A stretch of 64,000 nt of DNA from Bacteroidota bacterium. Lineage in GTDB: Bacteria; Bacteroidota; Bacteroidia; B-17B0; Aurantibacillaceae. This document shows, piece by piece, positions 44,462-53,936 of this stretch. The translations under genes and the position numbers were made by a program. Under the pieces are notes generated by a model. That model saw only the letters and a list, made by a program, of their open reading frames with translations. It did not search any database and had not been told where the DNA came from. Within the stretch, counting starts at the first letter, position 1. Every line of letters begins with the position of its first letter. The DNA lies in assembly GCA_013288385.1 (NCBI GenBank), contig JABDBZ010000001.1:45302-109301 (forward strand). The letters run 5' to 3'.

Positions 44462-46240
44462 ATGAAACAATTTTTTGGAGCATTTTTTGGATCAATTTTA
44501 GGTATTGTAATCGCGACTATTGTTGCAATTTTAATTATTGTTGGAATAATTTCCACGAGTTTTAAAGATGCTTTAAAAGAGGCGGAAGGGCAAGAAGGAT
44601 ATAAACACAAAGCTAATTCGGTTTTACATTTGGAATTTAATACTCCAATAATAGACCGTGAAAAAGATAATCAATTTGAAAAAATGGTTGCAAAATTTGG
44701 AGGGAGAGAAGATGGAATGGGCTTAAACATGATTTTAAACAATTTGGAAAAAGCAAAAAAGGATACTGCAATTAAAGGGTTGTTTCTGAGTTTTGATAAT
44801 TTGTTAGCTGGTAAATCTGCAATACAAGATATACGGAACGCAATTGTTGATTTTAAAAAATCAGGAAAATTTGTTTATGCATATTCAGAAAATTATACAC
44901 AAAGCGCATACTATGTAGCCTCTGCTGCCGATAAAATATTTTTAAACCCGCAAGGTGGAATGGATTGGAAAGGTTTAGGAATGAGTTTGATGTTCTTTAA
45001 AAAAACATTTGAAAAATTGGGTGTCGACGTACAAATATTCCGCCACGGCAAATTTAAAAGTGCAATTGAGCCTTTTATGCTGGATAAAATGAGTGAAGCA
45101 AACCGTTTACAGGCAGAAACTTTTTTAAATAGCATTTGGCATAATATGTTAACTGATATTTCGGAAAGCAGAAAAATAAGTATTGATGAATTAAATAAAT
45201 TGGCGAACGAACTTGCTATTGTTTTTCCGGAAGACGCAAAAACAAATAAATTAGTTGATGAATTGGCGTACCACGATGAAGTGATTAAGGAATTAAAAAG
45301 TAAATTGAAGTTGAAGGAAAAGGATAAGATGAATTTAGTTTCTTACGATAATTATTCTAAATTCAAGCCGGTAACTTATTCTGGAAAGGATAAGATCGCT
45401 GTTATTTATGCTATTGGTGGTATTTCAAGTGGAGAAGGAAATGATGAAGAGATTGGTAGTGAGAGTATGGCAAAAGCAATTAAAGATGCACGTTTAGATG
45501 AAAATGTAAAAGCAATTGTATTGCGCGTAAATTCGCCGGGTGGGAGCGCATTGGCGAGTGATGTAATTTGGAGAGAAGTTAACTTAGCAAAAAAAGCAAA
45601 ACCATTTGTTGTAAGTATGGGAGATTTAGCAGCAAGTGGAGGATATTATATTAGCTGTGCTGCTGATCATATTTTTGCAGAACCCAATACAATCACAGGT
45701 TCTATTGGTGTATTTGGAATTGTTCCAAACATAAAAAAGGCACTAGAAGATAAATTAGGAATAACGGTTGATACGGTTAATACAAATGCACACAGTGATG
45801 TCATGTCAACATTACGCGGTGCAACACCAACTGAATCCTTATACATTCAAAAAAGTGTTGAGAAAGTTTATGATGTATTTATTGGAAGGGTTGCTGAAGG
45901 AAGAAAAATGACAAAGGAACAAGTTGATGAAATTGGTCAAGGTAGGGTGTGGAGTGGGGCAGACGCAATAAAAATTAATCTGGTTGATGAATTAGGCGGA
46001 TTACCCGAAGCTATTGCATATGCTGCAAAACAAGCAAAATTAAGTGAATATAAAATATATGATTTACCAAAACAGAAAAATCCATTTGATGAAATTTTTG
46101 GTAAAGCCGAATCAGATGCAGAAACGCGTTTGCTGAAAAAGAACTTGGGCGAGAGTTATATTTATTTGAAGAGTGTTCAAAATATAATTAAATCAAAAGG
46201 AGTTATGGTGAGAATGCCTTATGAGATTATTATTAATTAA
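44462..46240 (+). CDS. sppA: Signal peptide peptidase SppA, 67K type
   Basis: Membrane serine protease that degrades released signal peptides. The 592-residue protein has an N-terminal transmembrane helix (about 10-30) and two ClpP-like domains. The catalytic dyad is Lys199 (FKSAIEP) from the first domain and Ser362 (PGGSALASD) from the second, as in E. coli SppA. GDLAASGGYYIS and ITGSIGVFGIVPN are also conserved. It is convergent with mgtE across a repeat. Confidence 0.94.
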   Translation: MKQFFGAFFGSILGIVIATIVAILIIVGIISTSFKDALKEAEGQEGYKHKANSVLHLEFNTPIIDREKDNQFEKMVAKFGGREDGMGLNMILNNLEKAKKDTAIKGLFLSFDNLLAGKSAIQDIRNAIVDFKKSGKFVYAYSENYTQSAYYVASAADKIFLNPQGGMDWKGLGMSLMFFKKTFEKLGVDVQIFRHGKFKSAIEPFMLDKMSEANRLQAETFLNSIWHNMLTDISESRKISIDELNKLANELAIVFPEDAKTNKLVDELAYHDEVIKELKSKLKLKEKDKMNLVSYDNYSKFKPVTYSGKDKIAVIYAIGGISSGEGNDEEIGSESMAKAIKDARLDENVKAIVLRVNSPGGSALASDVIWREVNLAKKAKPFVVSMGDLAASGGYYISCAADHIFAEPNTITGSIGVFGIVPNIKKALEDKLGITVDTVNTNAHSDVMSTLRGATPTESLYIQKSVEKVYDVFIGRVAEGRKMTKEQVDEIGQGRVWSGADAIKINLVDELGGLPEAIAYAAKQAKLSEYKIYDLPKQKNPFDEIFGKAESDAETRLLKKNLGESYIYLKSVQNIIKSKGVMVRMPYEIIIN

Positions 46241-46265
46241 TAATGATTTGCAGCTTGTTGTAAAA

Positions 46266-46380
46266 TGTAACGCAGATGACGCGGATTTATAAGATTAAAT
46301 ATGATTTTTTGTTCATGATTTTATAAAACACAGTTTTAAAATCCTTTTGAAACATAAAAATCTGTATAATTTGCGTTACA
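46266..46380. repeat. Inverted-repeat element (TGTAACGCAGATGACGCGGATTT type)
   Basis: The outer 23 bases at each end (46266-46288 and 46358-46380) are inverted copies matching at 18 of 23 positions, with TGTAACGCA / TGCGTTACA perfect. The AT-rich interior has no gene. It sits between the convergent sppA and mgtE genes. Similar 'CGCAGATGACGCAGATT' words recur in Bacteroidota genomes as I recall, so this is probably one copy of a dispersed family. Confidence 0.6.
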
Positions 46381-46400
46381 TTAAATAAGCAAAACACCAC

Positions 46401-47753
46401 CTAAAATAATCCGTAAAGTAATCTGCCAACCAAAAAATAGATAGAGATACCAATAATATCATTGAGTGTTGTAACAAATGGGCCAGTTGCTAATGCAGGA
46501 TTTATTTTAAAGCGATTCATGGTGAGTGGAACAAATGTTCCTAAAAATGATGCGCATAAAACAACTGTTAATAATGCTACACTAACAGTAGCAGCCAATC
46601 TCCAGTCTTCAATTAAAAAAGCATAACCTAAAATTAATATAGAACAGATCAGGCCGTTTATTAAACCGACGCCAAGTTCTTTTAAAAGTTTATGTCCAAT
46701 GCTATCATTGATCAAACTATTATTTGCAAGAGCTTGTACAATTATTGAACTACTTTGCACACCAACATTTCCTCCCATGGCACCAATTAGCGGAATAAAA
46801 TAAGCCATTTCTGGGTGAATTTTTATTTGATCTTCATACGTACCAATAATTCGTGAGCCAACAATTCCTCCACACATCCCAACAATTAACCAGGGAATAC
46901 GAGCTCTTGATGAGCGCCATAATTTATCGTTGCTGTCAACATCATCGCTAATACCGCTCATGCGTTGAATACTTTCTTCGGCTGCTTCTTTGATCACATC
47001 AACAACATCATCAATAGTAATGCGACCAACTAACCTTCCGAGTTGATCAACAACAGGTAAAACAACAAGGTCATATTTTTGCATGAACTCGGCAACCTCT
47101 TCGCTGCTGGTACTTGTTTTTACAAATTGAACATCGGCGTCATAAATTTCTTCTACACGTGCCAATGGATGAGAGATAATTAATTTTTTCAGAGATAACA
47201 TGCCAATTAATTTTTCGTTATTATCTAAAACATAAACGGCATACATTACATCTACATTCTCAGTTTGTCTTCTTATTTCTTCAATACAGGCTGTAACAGT
47301 TTCAAAAGAATAGACGCTCACTAATTCCTTTGCCATTAAAGATCCTGCAGTACCTTCTTCAAAATTGATCAATTCAGCAATATCGCTGGCTTGCTCAATA
47401 TCTTCCATTTGAGATAGTACTTCATCCTGAATTTCTTCGGGTAGCTCAGATATTACATCGGCAGCATCATCACTGTCCATGTTATCGATCTGCTCGGCAA
47501 TTTCTTTTGTACTAAAGTTTGCTAAAAGATCTTCCCGTTTATCTTCGTCTAATTCTAATAAAACTTCCGGTGCTGTTTCATCATCTAATAACTCATAAAC
47601 GTAAGCAGCTTCTTTTGCGCTAAGTTGATTTAAAATCTCAGCAATATCGGCAGGGTATAATTCATGCAATTGATCTTTAATAGCACTATTGTTTTTTTGT
47701 TCAATAGAGTCTTTAAATTTATTAACGTATATCGTAGTTAATTCGAACTGCAT
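46401..47753 (-). CDS. mgtE: Magnesium transporter MgtE
   Basis: Magnesium-gated Mg2+ channel. The 450-residue protein has the N-terminal superhelical domain (LHELYPADIAEILNQLSAKEAAYVYELLD to SELPEEIQDEVLSQME), a CBS pair (EEGTAGSLMAKELVSVYSFETV; VLPVVDQLGRLVGRITIDDVVDVI) and five transmembrane helices. These include RIPWLIVGMCGG, PLIGAMGGNVGVQSSSI and the ending NDIIGISIYFLVGRLL. The usual length is kept. Confidence 0.96.
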   Translation of the reverse strand: MQFELTTIYVNKFKDSIEQKNNSAIKDQLHELYPADIAEILNQLSAKEAAYVYELLDDETAPEVLLELDEDKREDLLANFSTKEIAEQIDNMDSDDAADVISELPEEIQDEVLSQMEDIEQASDIAELINFEEGTAGSLMAKELVSVYSFETVTACIEEIRRQTENVDVMYAVYVLDNNEKLIGMLSLKKLIISHPLARVEEIYDADVQFVKTSTSSEEVAEFMQKYDLVVLPVVDQLGRLVGRITIDDVVDVIKEAAEESIQRMSGISDDVDSNDKLWRSSRARIPWLIVGMCGGIVGSRIIGTYEDQIKIHPEMAYFIPLIGAMGGNVGVQSSSIIVQALANNSLINDSIGHKLLKELGVGLINGLICSILILGYAFLIEDWRLAATVSVALLTVVLCASFLGTFVPLTMNRFKINPALATGPFVTTLNDIIGISIYFLVGRLLYGLF

Positions 47754-47804
47754 GTTTAAAGCCTCGCAAAAGTAAACAATTATCGTTTAAGTAATCATTA
47801 AAAA

Positions 47805-47828
47805 AAGCCACAAATTAATTTGTGGCTT
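47805..47828 (-). terminator. Intrinsic terminator of the amino-acid permease gene
   Basis: A perfect 24-bp palindrome (AAGCCACAAATT and its complement) is followed on the minus strand by six T, shortly after the permease stop codon. Confidence 0.85.
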
Positions 47829-47850
47829 AGAAATTGGAAAGAGGGTTTTA

Positions 47851-49329
47851 TTATTCTTTTGCGTTATGTAAATTACTATTTCTACGACTGTAGGTAAAAT
47901 AAACAATGATACCAATTGTACCCCAAATTAAAAAAGCAACCCAGGTTTCTGGTCTAACAAAACACATTAAGAAAATATTGAATCCAACACCAAGAGTACC
48001 TACTAAATAAAGTGCAGGAGTTTTGTATGGACGTTCTAATTCTGGTTTTTTATAACGCAACATCATTACTGCAACGCAAACCATTGCAAATGCTAACAAA
48101 GTCCCCATACTACACATTTCGGAGATTTTTCCAATTGGAGTAACAGCAGCGATAATAGAAACAATGCCACCAACTAAAATTGTGCTCTTATAAGGTGTTT
48201 TAAATTTTGGATGTAACGAACCAAACATACCTCTCGGTAATAAACCATCTTTTGCCATGCCTAAAAAAATTCGTGTTTGCCCAAGCATCATCACTAACAT
48301 CACAGAAGTTAATCCGGCAGTTGCCGCAATTGTAATAAAGAATACTGCCCAATTTAAACCAATGCCGGAAAATGCTGATGCAACAGGAGCAGCTTTGTCT
48401 AATTGATCGAACTTAACCATGCCTGTTAAAACAAGAGAAACCAAAATGTATAATACTGTACAAATTATAAGAGAAGCAACAATTGCAAAAGGCACATCTT
48501 TTTTAGGATTAATAGCTTCACCTGCCTGAGTTGATACTGCGTCAAAACCAATATACGCAAAAAACACAATGGTGGCAGCCGTTAATACACCTCCAAAACC
48601 GAAAGTAAATTTACCCGTAGCTATACCGTCTTCACCAAGAACAGGGATTTTATCCGGAATAAAAGGAGTCCAATTTTCTGTTTTAATATAAAATGCACCA
48701 ACAATTATTACGAATAATACAACCGCAATTTTAACTATTACAATAATATTATTTGTACTTGCAGCTTCCTTTATTCCCTTTACTAATACAGCAGTCACTA
48801 ACCATGTAATTAAAAATGCCGGCAAATTAAATGCGAAGCTTGGTGCAGCAATACCTGCTGCTAAACATTTTTCTGTTGCAGTTGCCAAATCGTTACATAA
48901 ATAAATTGGGAAGTCAAGATGGAATAAATGTAAAAGCTTCACAAAGTAACCACTCCATGCAACGGCTACAGTTGTAGCACCCATCATGTATTCTAAAATT
49001 AAATTCCAACCAATGAACCAAGCAAACAATTCACCTACTGTGCCGTAAGCATATGAATAAGCAGAACCTTCAACAGGCAATACAGAAGCGAATTCTGCGT
49101 AACAAAGCGAAGCAAATAAACAACCTATACCTGCAATAACAAAAGATAAAGCTAAAGCGGGACCAGCAAAATCATGCGCTGCGATTCCTGTAAGCGTAAA
49201 TATTCCACCTCCAATAATTGCTCCAATTCCAAGGGAGGTTAATCCCCATCTGGTTAGTACACGTTTTAAATCGCTTTTCTTCATCTCAGCCTCAAAAGCT
49301 GAAACAGGTTTTACTCTCCAAATTGACAT
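47851..49329 (-). CDS. APC-family amino acid permease
   Basis: The 492-residue protein has about 12 or more transmembrane helices and the APC core: LTRWGLTSLGIGAIIGGGIFTLTGIAAHDFAGPAL, CYAEFASVLPVEGSAYSYAYGTVGELFAWFIGWNLILEYMMG and FFAYIGFDAVSTQAGEAINPKKDVPFAI. The last is characteristic of cationic amino acid transporter (CAT/YfnA-like) members. The substrate cannot be decided from sequence. It has its own terminator. Confidence 0.88.
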   Translation of the reverse strand: MSIWRVKPVSAFEAEMKKSDLKRVLTRWGLTSLGIGAIIGGGIFTLTGIAAHDFAGPALALSFVIAGIGCLFASLCYAEFASVLPVEGSAYSYAYGTVGELFAWFIGWNLILEYMMGATTVAVAWSGYFVKLLHLFHLDFPIYLCNDLATATEKCLAAGIAAPSFAFNLPAFLITWLVTAVLVKGIKEAASTNNIIVIVKIAVVLFVIIVGAFYIKTENWTPFIPDKIPVLGEDGIATGKFTFGFGGVLTAATIVFFAYIGFDAVSTQAGEAINPKKDVPFAIVASLIICTVLYILVSLVLTGMVKFDQLDKAAPVASAFSGIGLNWAVFFITIAATAGLTSVMLVMMLGQTRIFLGMAKDGLLPRGMFGSLHPKFKTPYKSTILVGGIVSIIAAVTPIGKISEMCSMGTLLAFAMVCVAVMMLRYKKPELERPYKTPALYLVGTLGVGFNIFLMCFVRPETWVAFLIWGTIGIIVYFTYSRRNSNLHNAKE

Positions 49330-49372
49330 AATAAATTTTAATTTCTAATTACCCAAATTAACTCATTTTCAG

Positions 49373-50341
49373 TTACAAATGCAAACTGAATAATATTAAT
49401 GGAATTATAATTGACGCAAGATAAATCAAGAGCACAAGTATTCGTTTAAAAATATTAAGGTCGTTTACTAAATTAATTTGCAAAACATTATTTACGTGTT
49501 GCATGATGATGGGTTCAACAATACTAAATTGATAATCTCCTGGTTTTATCATTGCGTATTTTTTTGCGAATGAAAAAATTAAACAATCACGAATTAACCA
49601 ATATTCTTTATTAGAGATGCTATTGTATGCTTGATGGTAATTAATGTTTTCACTTTCTAAATAATTTCTTATTTTTTCGTTTTTACTTTCATTCAATAGG
49701 TCAATGCACATCAAAACCGGTACAATAAGCATAATTGGGTTTCTAGCATAAATAAATAAAACGCTTAAAAAGATAATAGAGATAACTCCAAAAATTAAGC
49801 GGATATAATAATTCTGTTTAAAGAAAAGTGTTTCCAATAACCGGCCACCATCCAAAGGAAAAATAGGAATAAGATTAAAAAGATTGATGAACAAAAAAGA
49901 GTTAGCCAACATTTTTAATGTTTCGTTGTTTAAATTTTGATTCACATAATATAACATACAAGCAATGATAATCCCCGGTAAAGGACCAGCTAAAATAATA
50001 ATACTTAATTGCAATTGTGACACTATTTGTTTTGTGCCGGAAGTTAATGCACCTATTAAAGGAAGAATAAAAATTTTGACATTGCTATATTTAAATACTT
50101 TCATGGCAAGTAAATGGCCCATTTCATGAATAATTATAACCAATAAAATTGCTGCGATGTAAGCAATGTTGCGATCAAATAAAAAATAGAAAAGGATAAA
50201 ATAAATGAGCAAGCTAGTAATTGATCTTGCCATTGAATTCTCATTTTTCTCAATCATGATGGGTTTTGCCGGATAACCATCAGTTCCCTGGAAATTATTT
50301 GAATCTTGATTTTGGTTTAATGTATCGTTTGTATCGCTCAC
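49373..50341 (-). CDS. Site-2 protease family (M50) membrane metalloprotease
   Basis: Intramembrane zinc protease. The 322-residue protein has a soluble N-terminal 35 residues, then several membrane helices with HEMGH (zinc ligands His72 and His76, catalytic Glu73) and the third ligand Asp164 in FPLDGGRLLE. PDZ domains are absent, so it belongs to the short SpoIVFB-like group. The natural substrate is unknown. It directly abuts the ctaA stop, with no gap, so the two are likely cotranscribed. Confidence 0.85.
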   Translation of the reverse strand: MSDTNDTLNQNQDSNNFQGTDGYPAKPIMIEKNENSMARSITSLLIYFILFYFLFDRNIAYIAAILLVIIIHEMGHLLAMKVFKYSNVKIFILPLIGALTSGTKQIVSQLQLSIIILAGPLPGIIIACMLYYVNQNLNNETLKMLANSFLFINLFNLIPIFPLDGGRLLETLFFKQNYYIRLIFGVISIIFLSVLFIYARNPIMLIVPVLMCIDLLNESKNEKIRNYLESENINYHQAYNSISNKEYWLIRDCLIFSFAKKYAMIKPGDYQFSIVEPIIMQHVNNVLQINLVNDLNIFKRILVLLIYLASIIIPLILFSLHL

Positions 50342-51406
50342 TTATGTTTTTTCTTTTTTGAGGTGATACATCAAATAAATGCTAGTCGCAAACAGAAAAA
50401 AAGCACCGGTTTGATGTAAAGCACCAATTACAACCGGAACCTGATAAATTAATGTAAATACTCCTAAAATAAATTGAAGAGTTAAACCGTATATCAATAA
50501 AGTAATGCCGGTGTTTTGAAATTTATTCAAATTCAATTTGTTTGATTTCACCCAAATAAAAATTATTAAACAAACTAATACCAAAGCAATTGTTCTATGT
50601 GTAAATTGAATCCCACTTGCATTCTCAAAAACATTTTCAAAAAACGTGTCTTTCATATATACTTGCTCCGGAAGCCAGTATTCACCCATTTTTGGCCAGG
50701 TATTAAAAATATGTCCTGGTCTAATTGACGAATCATTTCCGGAAACGTATCCGGCAGTAAATGCTCCGAAAATAATTTGAATAATTAATACTGTAAAAAA
50801 TAAAAACACAGGCCATCTCAATTTCTTTGCATCTGACTTCAGTTCAAGTTCTTGTTTTGGATTGATTAAATTAAGTGCAAACCAAAATGTAAAAGCAAAT
50901 AATGTAAAGGCGCTCATTAAATGAGTTGCCAGACGGTAATGACTAACTGCAGGCTTATCTTGCAAGCCGCTATATACCATCCACCAACCAATTACAGCTT
51001 GCATAGCGCCTAAAAAAAACAAAAGTGCCATTTTTGGCCACATATTTTTTGTTATTTTTTTCTTGATCAAAAAATAAATGAACCCAATAATAAAAATATA
51101 CATCATCAATCTACCGATCATCCGATGCACATATTCCCACATAAAAATTGGTTTGAATTCTTGTAAAGTCATTGTAAAATTTACTTTAATAAACTCAGGC
51201 GATTCCTGATACTTTGCGAAACGGTCCAACCACTGAGATTCGGACAATGGTGGAAACGAGCCCATAAAACTCCAATCCGTAATTGACAAGCCTGAATGCG
51301 TTAACCGGGTTAAGCAACCTACAACAACCATTGCATAAATAAAAACACAACCAGTTAATAGCCAAATGATGATGCCTTTATTTTGTTGAGGAAAGTTAAT
51401 TTTCAT
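50342..51406 (-). CDS. ctaA: Heme A synthase (COX15/CtaA)
   Basis: Oxidises heme O to heme A for cytochrome c oxidase. The 354-residue protein has eight membrane helices and the family's features: TRLTHSGLSITDWSFMGSFPPLSESQW, EYVHRMIGRLM (heme-ligand histidine), HYRLATHLMSAF, FGAFTAGYVSGND and IQFTHRTIALVLV. It is the long COX15 type with the INTWP-like FNTWPKMGEYWLP. A TACCTTTG -7 box (51415-51422) lies 8 bases before the ATG at 51406, which favours that start over an ATG 21 bases upstream. Confidence 0.93.
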   Translation of the reverse strand: MKINFPQQNKGIIIWLLTGCVFIYAMVVVGCLTRLTHSGLSITDWSFMGSFPPLSESQWLDRFAKYQESPEFIKVNFTMTLQEFKPIFMWEYVHRMIGRLMMYIFIIGFIYFLIKKKITKNMWPKMALLFFLGAMQAVIGWWMVYSGLQDKPAVSHYRLATHLMSAFTLFAFTFWFALNLINPKQELELKSDAKKLRWPVFLFFTVLIIQIIFGAFTAGYVSGNDSSIRPGHIFNTWPKMGEYWLPEQVYMKDTFFENVFENASGIQFTHRTIALVLVCLIIFIWVKSNKLNLNKFQNTGITLLIYGLTLQFILGVFTLIYQVPVVIGALHQTGAFFLFATSIYLMYHLKKEKT

Positions 51407-51520
51407 TTGAGGCTCAAAGGTAAGCATCTCACAGGTCTTAAAAAAGACTATTCGTCAATAAATTGTGGGATATTTTGTTGAAAGCAAAGCGATTTTTTTG
51501 TTTATATTCGCGGGCACTAC

Positions 51521-53920
51521 ATGGTAAAAAGACTTTCATATTTAGTGCTAAAATACCGACTAGTTTTCCTGATATCCATTTTAGGAATAACCGGTTTAAT
51601 GGCTTATTATACTACCAAAGTTGAGATTTCTTATAATTTTGCTAAGCTTTTACCGGAAAATGATCCTACAAGTAAAGATTACGAATTTTTTAGATCGAAA
51701 TTCGGGCAAGATGGTACTATTCTTTTGATCGGCATTGAAAAAGATCAGGTAAACATTTTAAAGAATTACATTGAATGGGCTCGATTAACAGACCGTATCA
51801 AAGCCTTACCGGGCATTAAGAATGTTGCTTCTATAACTAATATCAAAGAACTCGTTTTAAATGATACGCTGGGCAAATACGATTTCAGAACAATGAAAGG
51901 CGTAAATCCATCTAATCAAGATGAGTTAGATGATTTCATGTATCGCTTGTCTAAATTAAAGTTTTATGATGGCTTGTTTTATAATAGTAAAACTAATTCC
52001 ACAATTATTGCTACAACTTTTTTTGAGAAAGACTTAAACTCAAAACGTCGTTTGGAAATTGTTGATAATATCAAAAAGGAAATTGCAAAGTTTAATAAAG
52101 CTACCTCCATTGAAACGCACGCTTCCGGCTTGCCTTTTATTCGTTCAACGGTTATGTTGAAGATAAGAAATGAAATGAGTTTCTTTTTAGGGGTTGCATT
52201 TCTTGTTACCGCGTTGCTTTTGTTTCTTTTCTTCAGATCATTTTATCCTGTTATATTTTCGCTTTTAGTTATTGTTTGTGGTGTAGTTACTACTTTAGGA
52301 ACTATTGTGCTTTTTGGTTATAAGCTTTCTGTTTTATCTGGTTTAATACCTCCTTTAATAATTGTAATTGGAGTGCCTAATTGTATTTTAATATTAAATA
52401 AATATCATACAGAGTTGGCGAGTGGTAAAGGAAAAATTGCTTCTTTGCATTTAGCTATTCAGCGTGCAGGTGTTTCTTTATTTTTTGCAAACATAACCAC
52501 GTCGATTGGGTTCGCTGTTTTTTGTGCAATTGAAAATAGTTTGTTGTTTGAGTTCGGATTAATTGCGGCAATAAATGTAATGGCAACTTTTATTTATTCG
52601 TTAGTATTGGTGCCAGTTATATTTAGTTATTTACCTATGCCTAAACCAAGGCATCTTCTTCATTTGGATGCGAAACGTTTGCGTTCAACTTTAGATAAAG
52701 TTGCTTTGATAACCACAAATAATCGTAAAACTATATATACTATACTTATAATTGTTTGTGCAATAAGTATCGTTGGTCTATCTAAAATAAGAGCCTTTGG
52801 TTATGTTGTTGATGATATTCCTAAAACAGATGTATTAATACAGGACATGAAATATTTTGAAAAAAGTTTCGGAGGCGTATTACCTTTTGAAATTGCTATC
52901 GATACAAAAAAAGAAAAAGGTGTATTTAGTAATAGTGCCCGAGTACTTTATAAAATAAACAGGGCGCAAAAAATCATCGCGCAATATAAAGAGTTTTCTA
53001 AACCCTTATCCATAGCAGAAGGTGTTAAGTTTATGTACCAAACATACAAAGGAGGAGAAGAAAAATTTTATAGGTTACCGAGTATAACCGACCTTAAAAC
53101 GATTGCTGAATATGTGAAAACAGAGAAAGAAAAAAAGAATCAACTCTCTTCGTTTTTAGATAGTACGCAGCAAAATACACATATTTCGTTATTGGTTGCT
53201 GATGCAGGTTCAACAAGAATTAAAGCATTAACAACTGAATTAAAAGGACGGTTAGATACTATTTTCAATTATGATGATGAAGCAAATAAATGGTTACCTG
53301 ATACTTCTAAATGTGATATACGTATTACAGGAAATAGTATTGTGTTTTTAAAAGGAAATGATTTTTTAGTAAACAATTTAGTAGAAAGTGTTGTATTGGC
53401 AATAGTATTAATTATGGTGTTTATGCTCACACTGTTTACTTCGTTCAGAATGATTTTAATATCCACCATTCCAAGTTTGGTTGCATTGGTTATTACTGCG
53501 GGATTAATGGGCTATTTAGGAATTCCATTGAAGCCAAGTACTATTTTGGTGTTTAGTATTGCGTTCGGAATTAGTAGTGATGGTACATTGTATTTTCTAA
53601 CTAAATACCGACATGAAATCAGAAAAAATAAATTGAGTATTGGTGATGCAGTTCGTCTTACTATTTCAGAAACCGGTGTCAGTATGATCTATACAGCAAT
53701 TGTATTATTTTTTGGTTTTGGCATGTTTGCACTTTCAGGTTTTGGTGGAACCCAAGCCCTTGGAATTTTGATCTCGTTTACCTTAATAGTAGCCTATTGC
53801 GCTAATTTGGTTTTATTGCCTGCGTTTTTATTGTCACTCGAAAAACGGTTGACTAACAAAGAGTTTGTCGAAGAAAAAAGCATCATGACAGATGCATTGG
53901 AAGATTCTGAAGAAGATTAA
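51521..53920 (+). CDS. RND-superfamily (MMPL-type) transporter
   Basis: The 799-residue protein has the RND two-fold layout. TM1 (YRLVFLISILGITGLMAYYT) is followed by a periplasmic domain and five helices (FFLGVAFLVTALLLFLFFRSF to LVLVPVIFSYLPMP). A second TM7, periplasmic loop and five helices then repeat the pattern (VVLAIVLIMVFMLTLFTSFRM to NLVLLPAFLLSL). The proton-path GIAFGISSDGTLYF-like stretch is present as SIAFGISSDGTLYFLTKYRHE. MMPL members move lipids or hydrophobic molecules; no periplasmic adaptor or outer-membrane channel is nearby, so lipid or hopanoid export is a guess only. Confidence 0.85.
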   Translation: MVKRLSYLVLKYRLVFLISILGITGLMAYYTTKVEISYNFAKLLPENDPTSKDYEFFRSKFGQDGTILLIGIEKDQVNILKNYIEWARLTDRIKALPGIKNVASITNIKELVLNDTLGKYDFRTMKGVNPSNQDELDDFMYRLSKLKFYDGLFYNSKTNSTIIATTFFEKDLNSKRRLEIVDNIKKEIAKFNKATSIETHASGLPFIRSTVMLKIRNEMSFFLGVAFLVTALLLFLFFRSFYPVIFSLLVIVCGVVTTLGTIVLFGYKLSVLSGLIPPLIIVIGVPNCILILNKYHTELASGKGKIASLHLAIQRAGVSLFFANITTSIGFAVFCAIENSLLFEFGLIAAINVMATFIYSLVLVPVIFSYLPMPKPRHLLHLDAKRLRSTLDKVALITTNNRKTIYTILIIVCAISIVGLSKIRAFGYVVDDIPKTDVLIQDMKYFEKSFGGVLPFEIAIDTKKEKGVFSNSARVLYKINRAQKIIAQYKEFSKPLSIAEGVKFMYQTYKGGEEKFYRLPSITDLKTIAEYVKTEKEKKNQLSSFLDSTQQNTHISLLVADAGSTRIKALTTELKGRLDTIFNYDDEANKWLPDTSKCDIRITGNSIVFLKGNDFLVNNLVESVVLAIVLIMVFMLTLFTSFRMILISTIPSLVALVITAGLMGYLGIPLKPSTILVFSIAFGISSDGTLYFLTKYRHEIRKNKLSIGDAVRLTISETGVSMIYTAIVLFFGFGMFALSGFGGTQALGILISFTLIVAYCANLVLLPAFLLSLEKRLTNKEFVEEKSIMTDALEDSEED

Positions 53921-53936
53921 TTTTTTTAAAAAGGAT

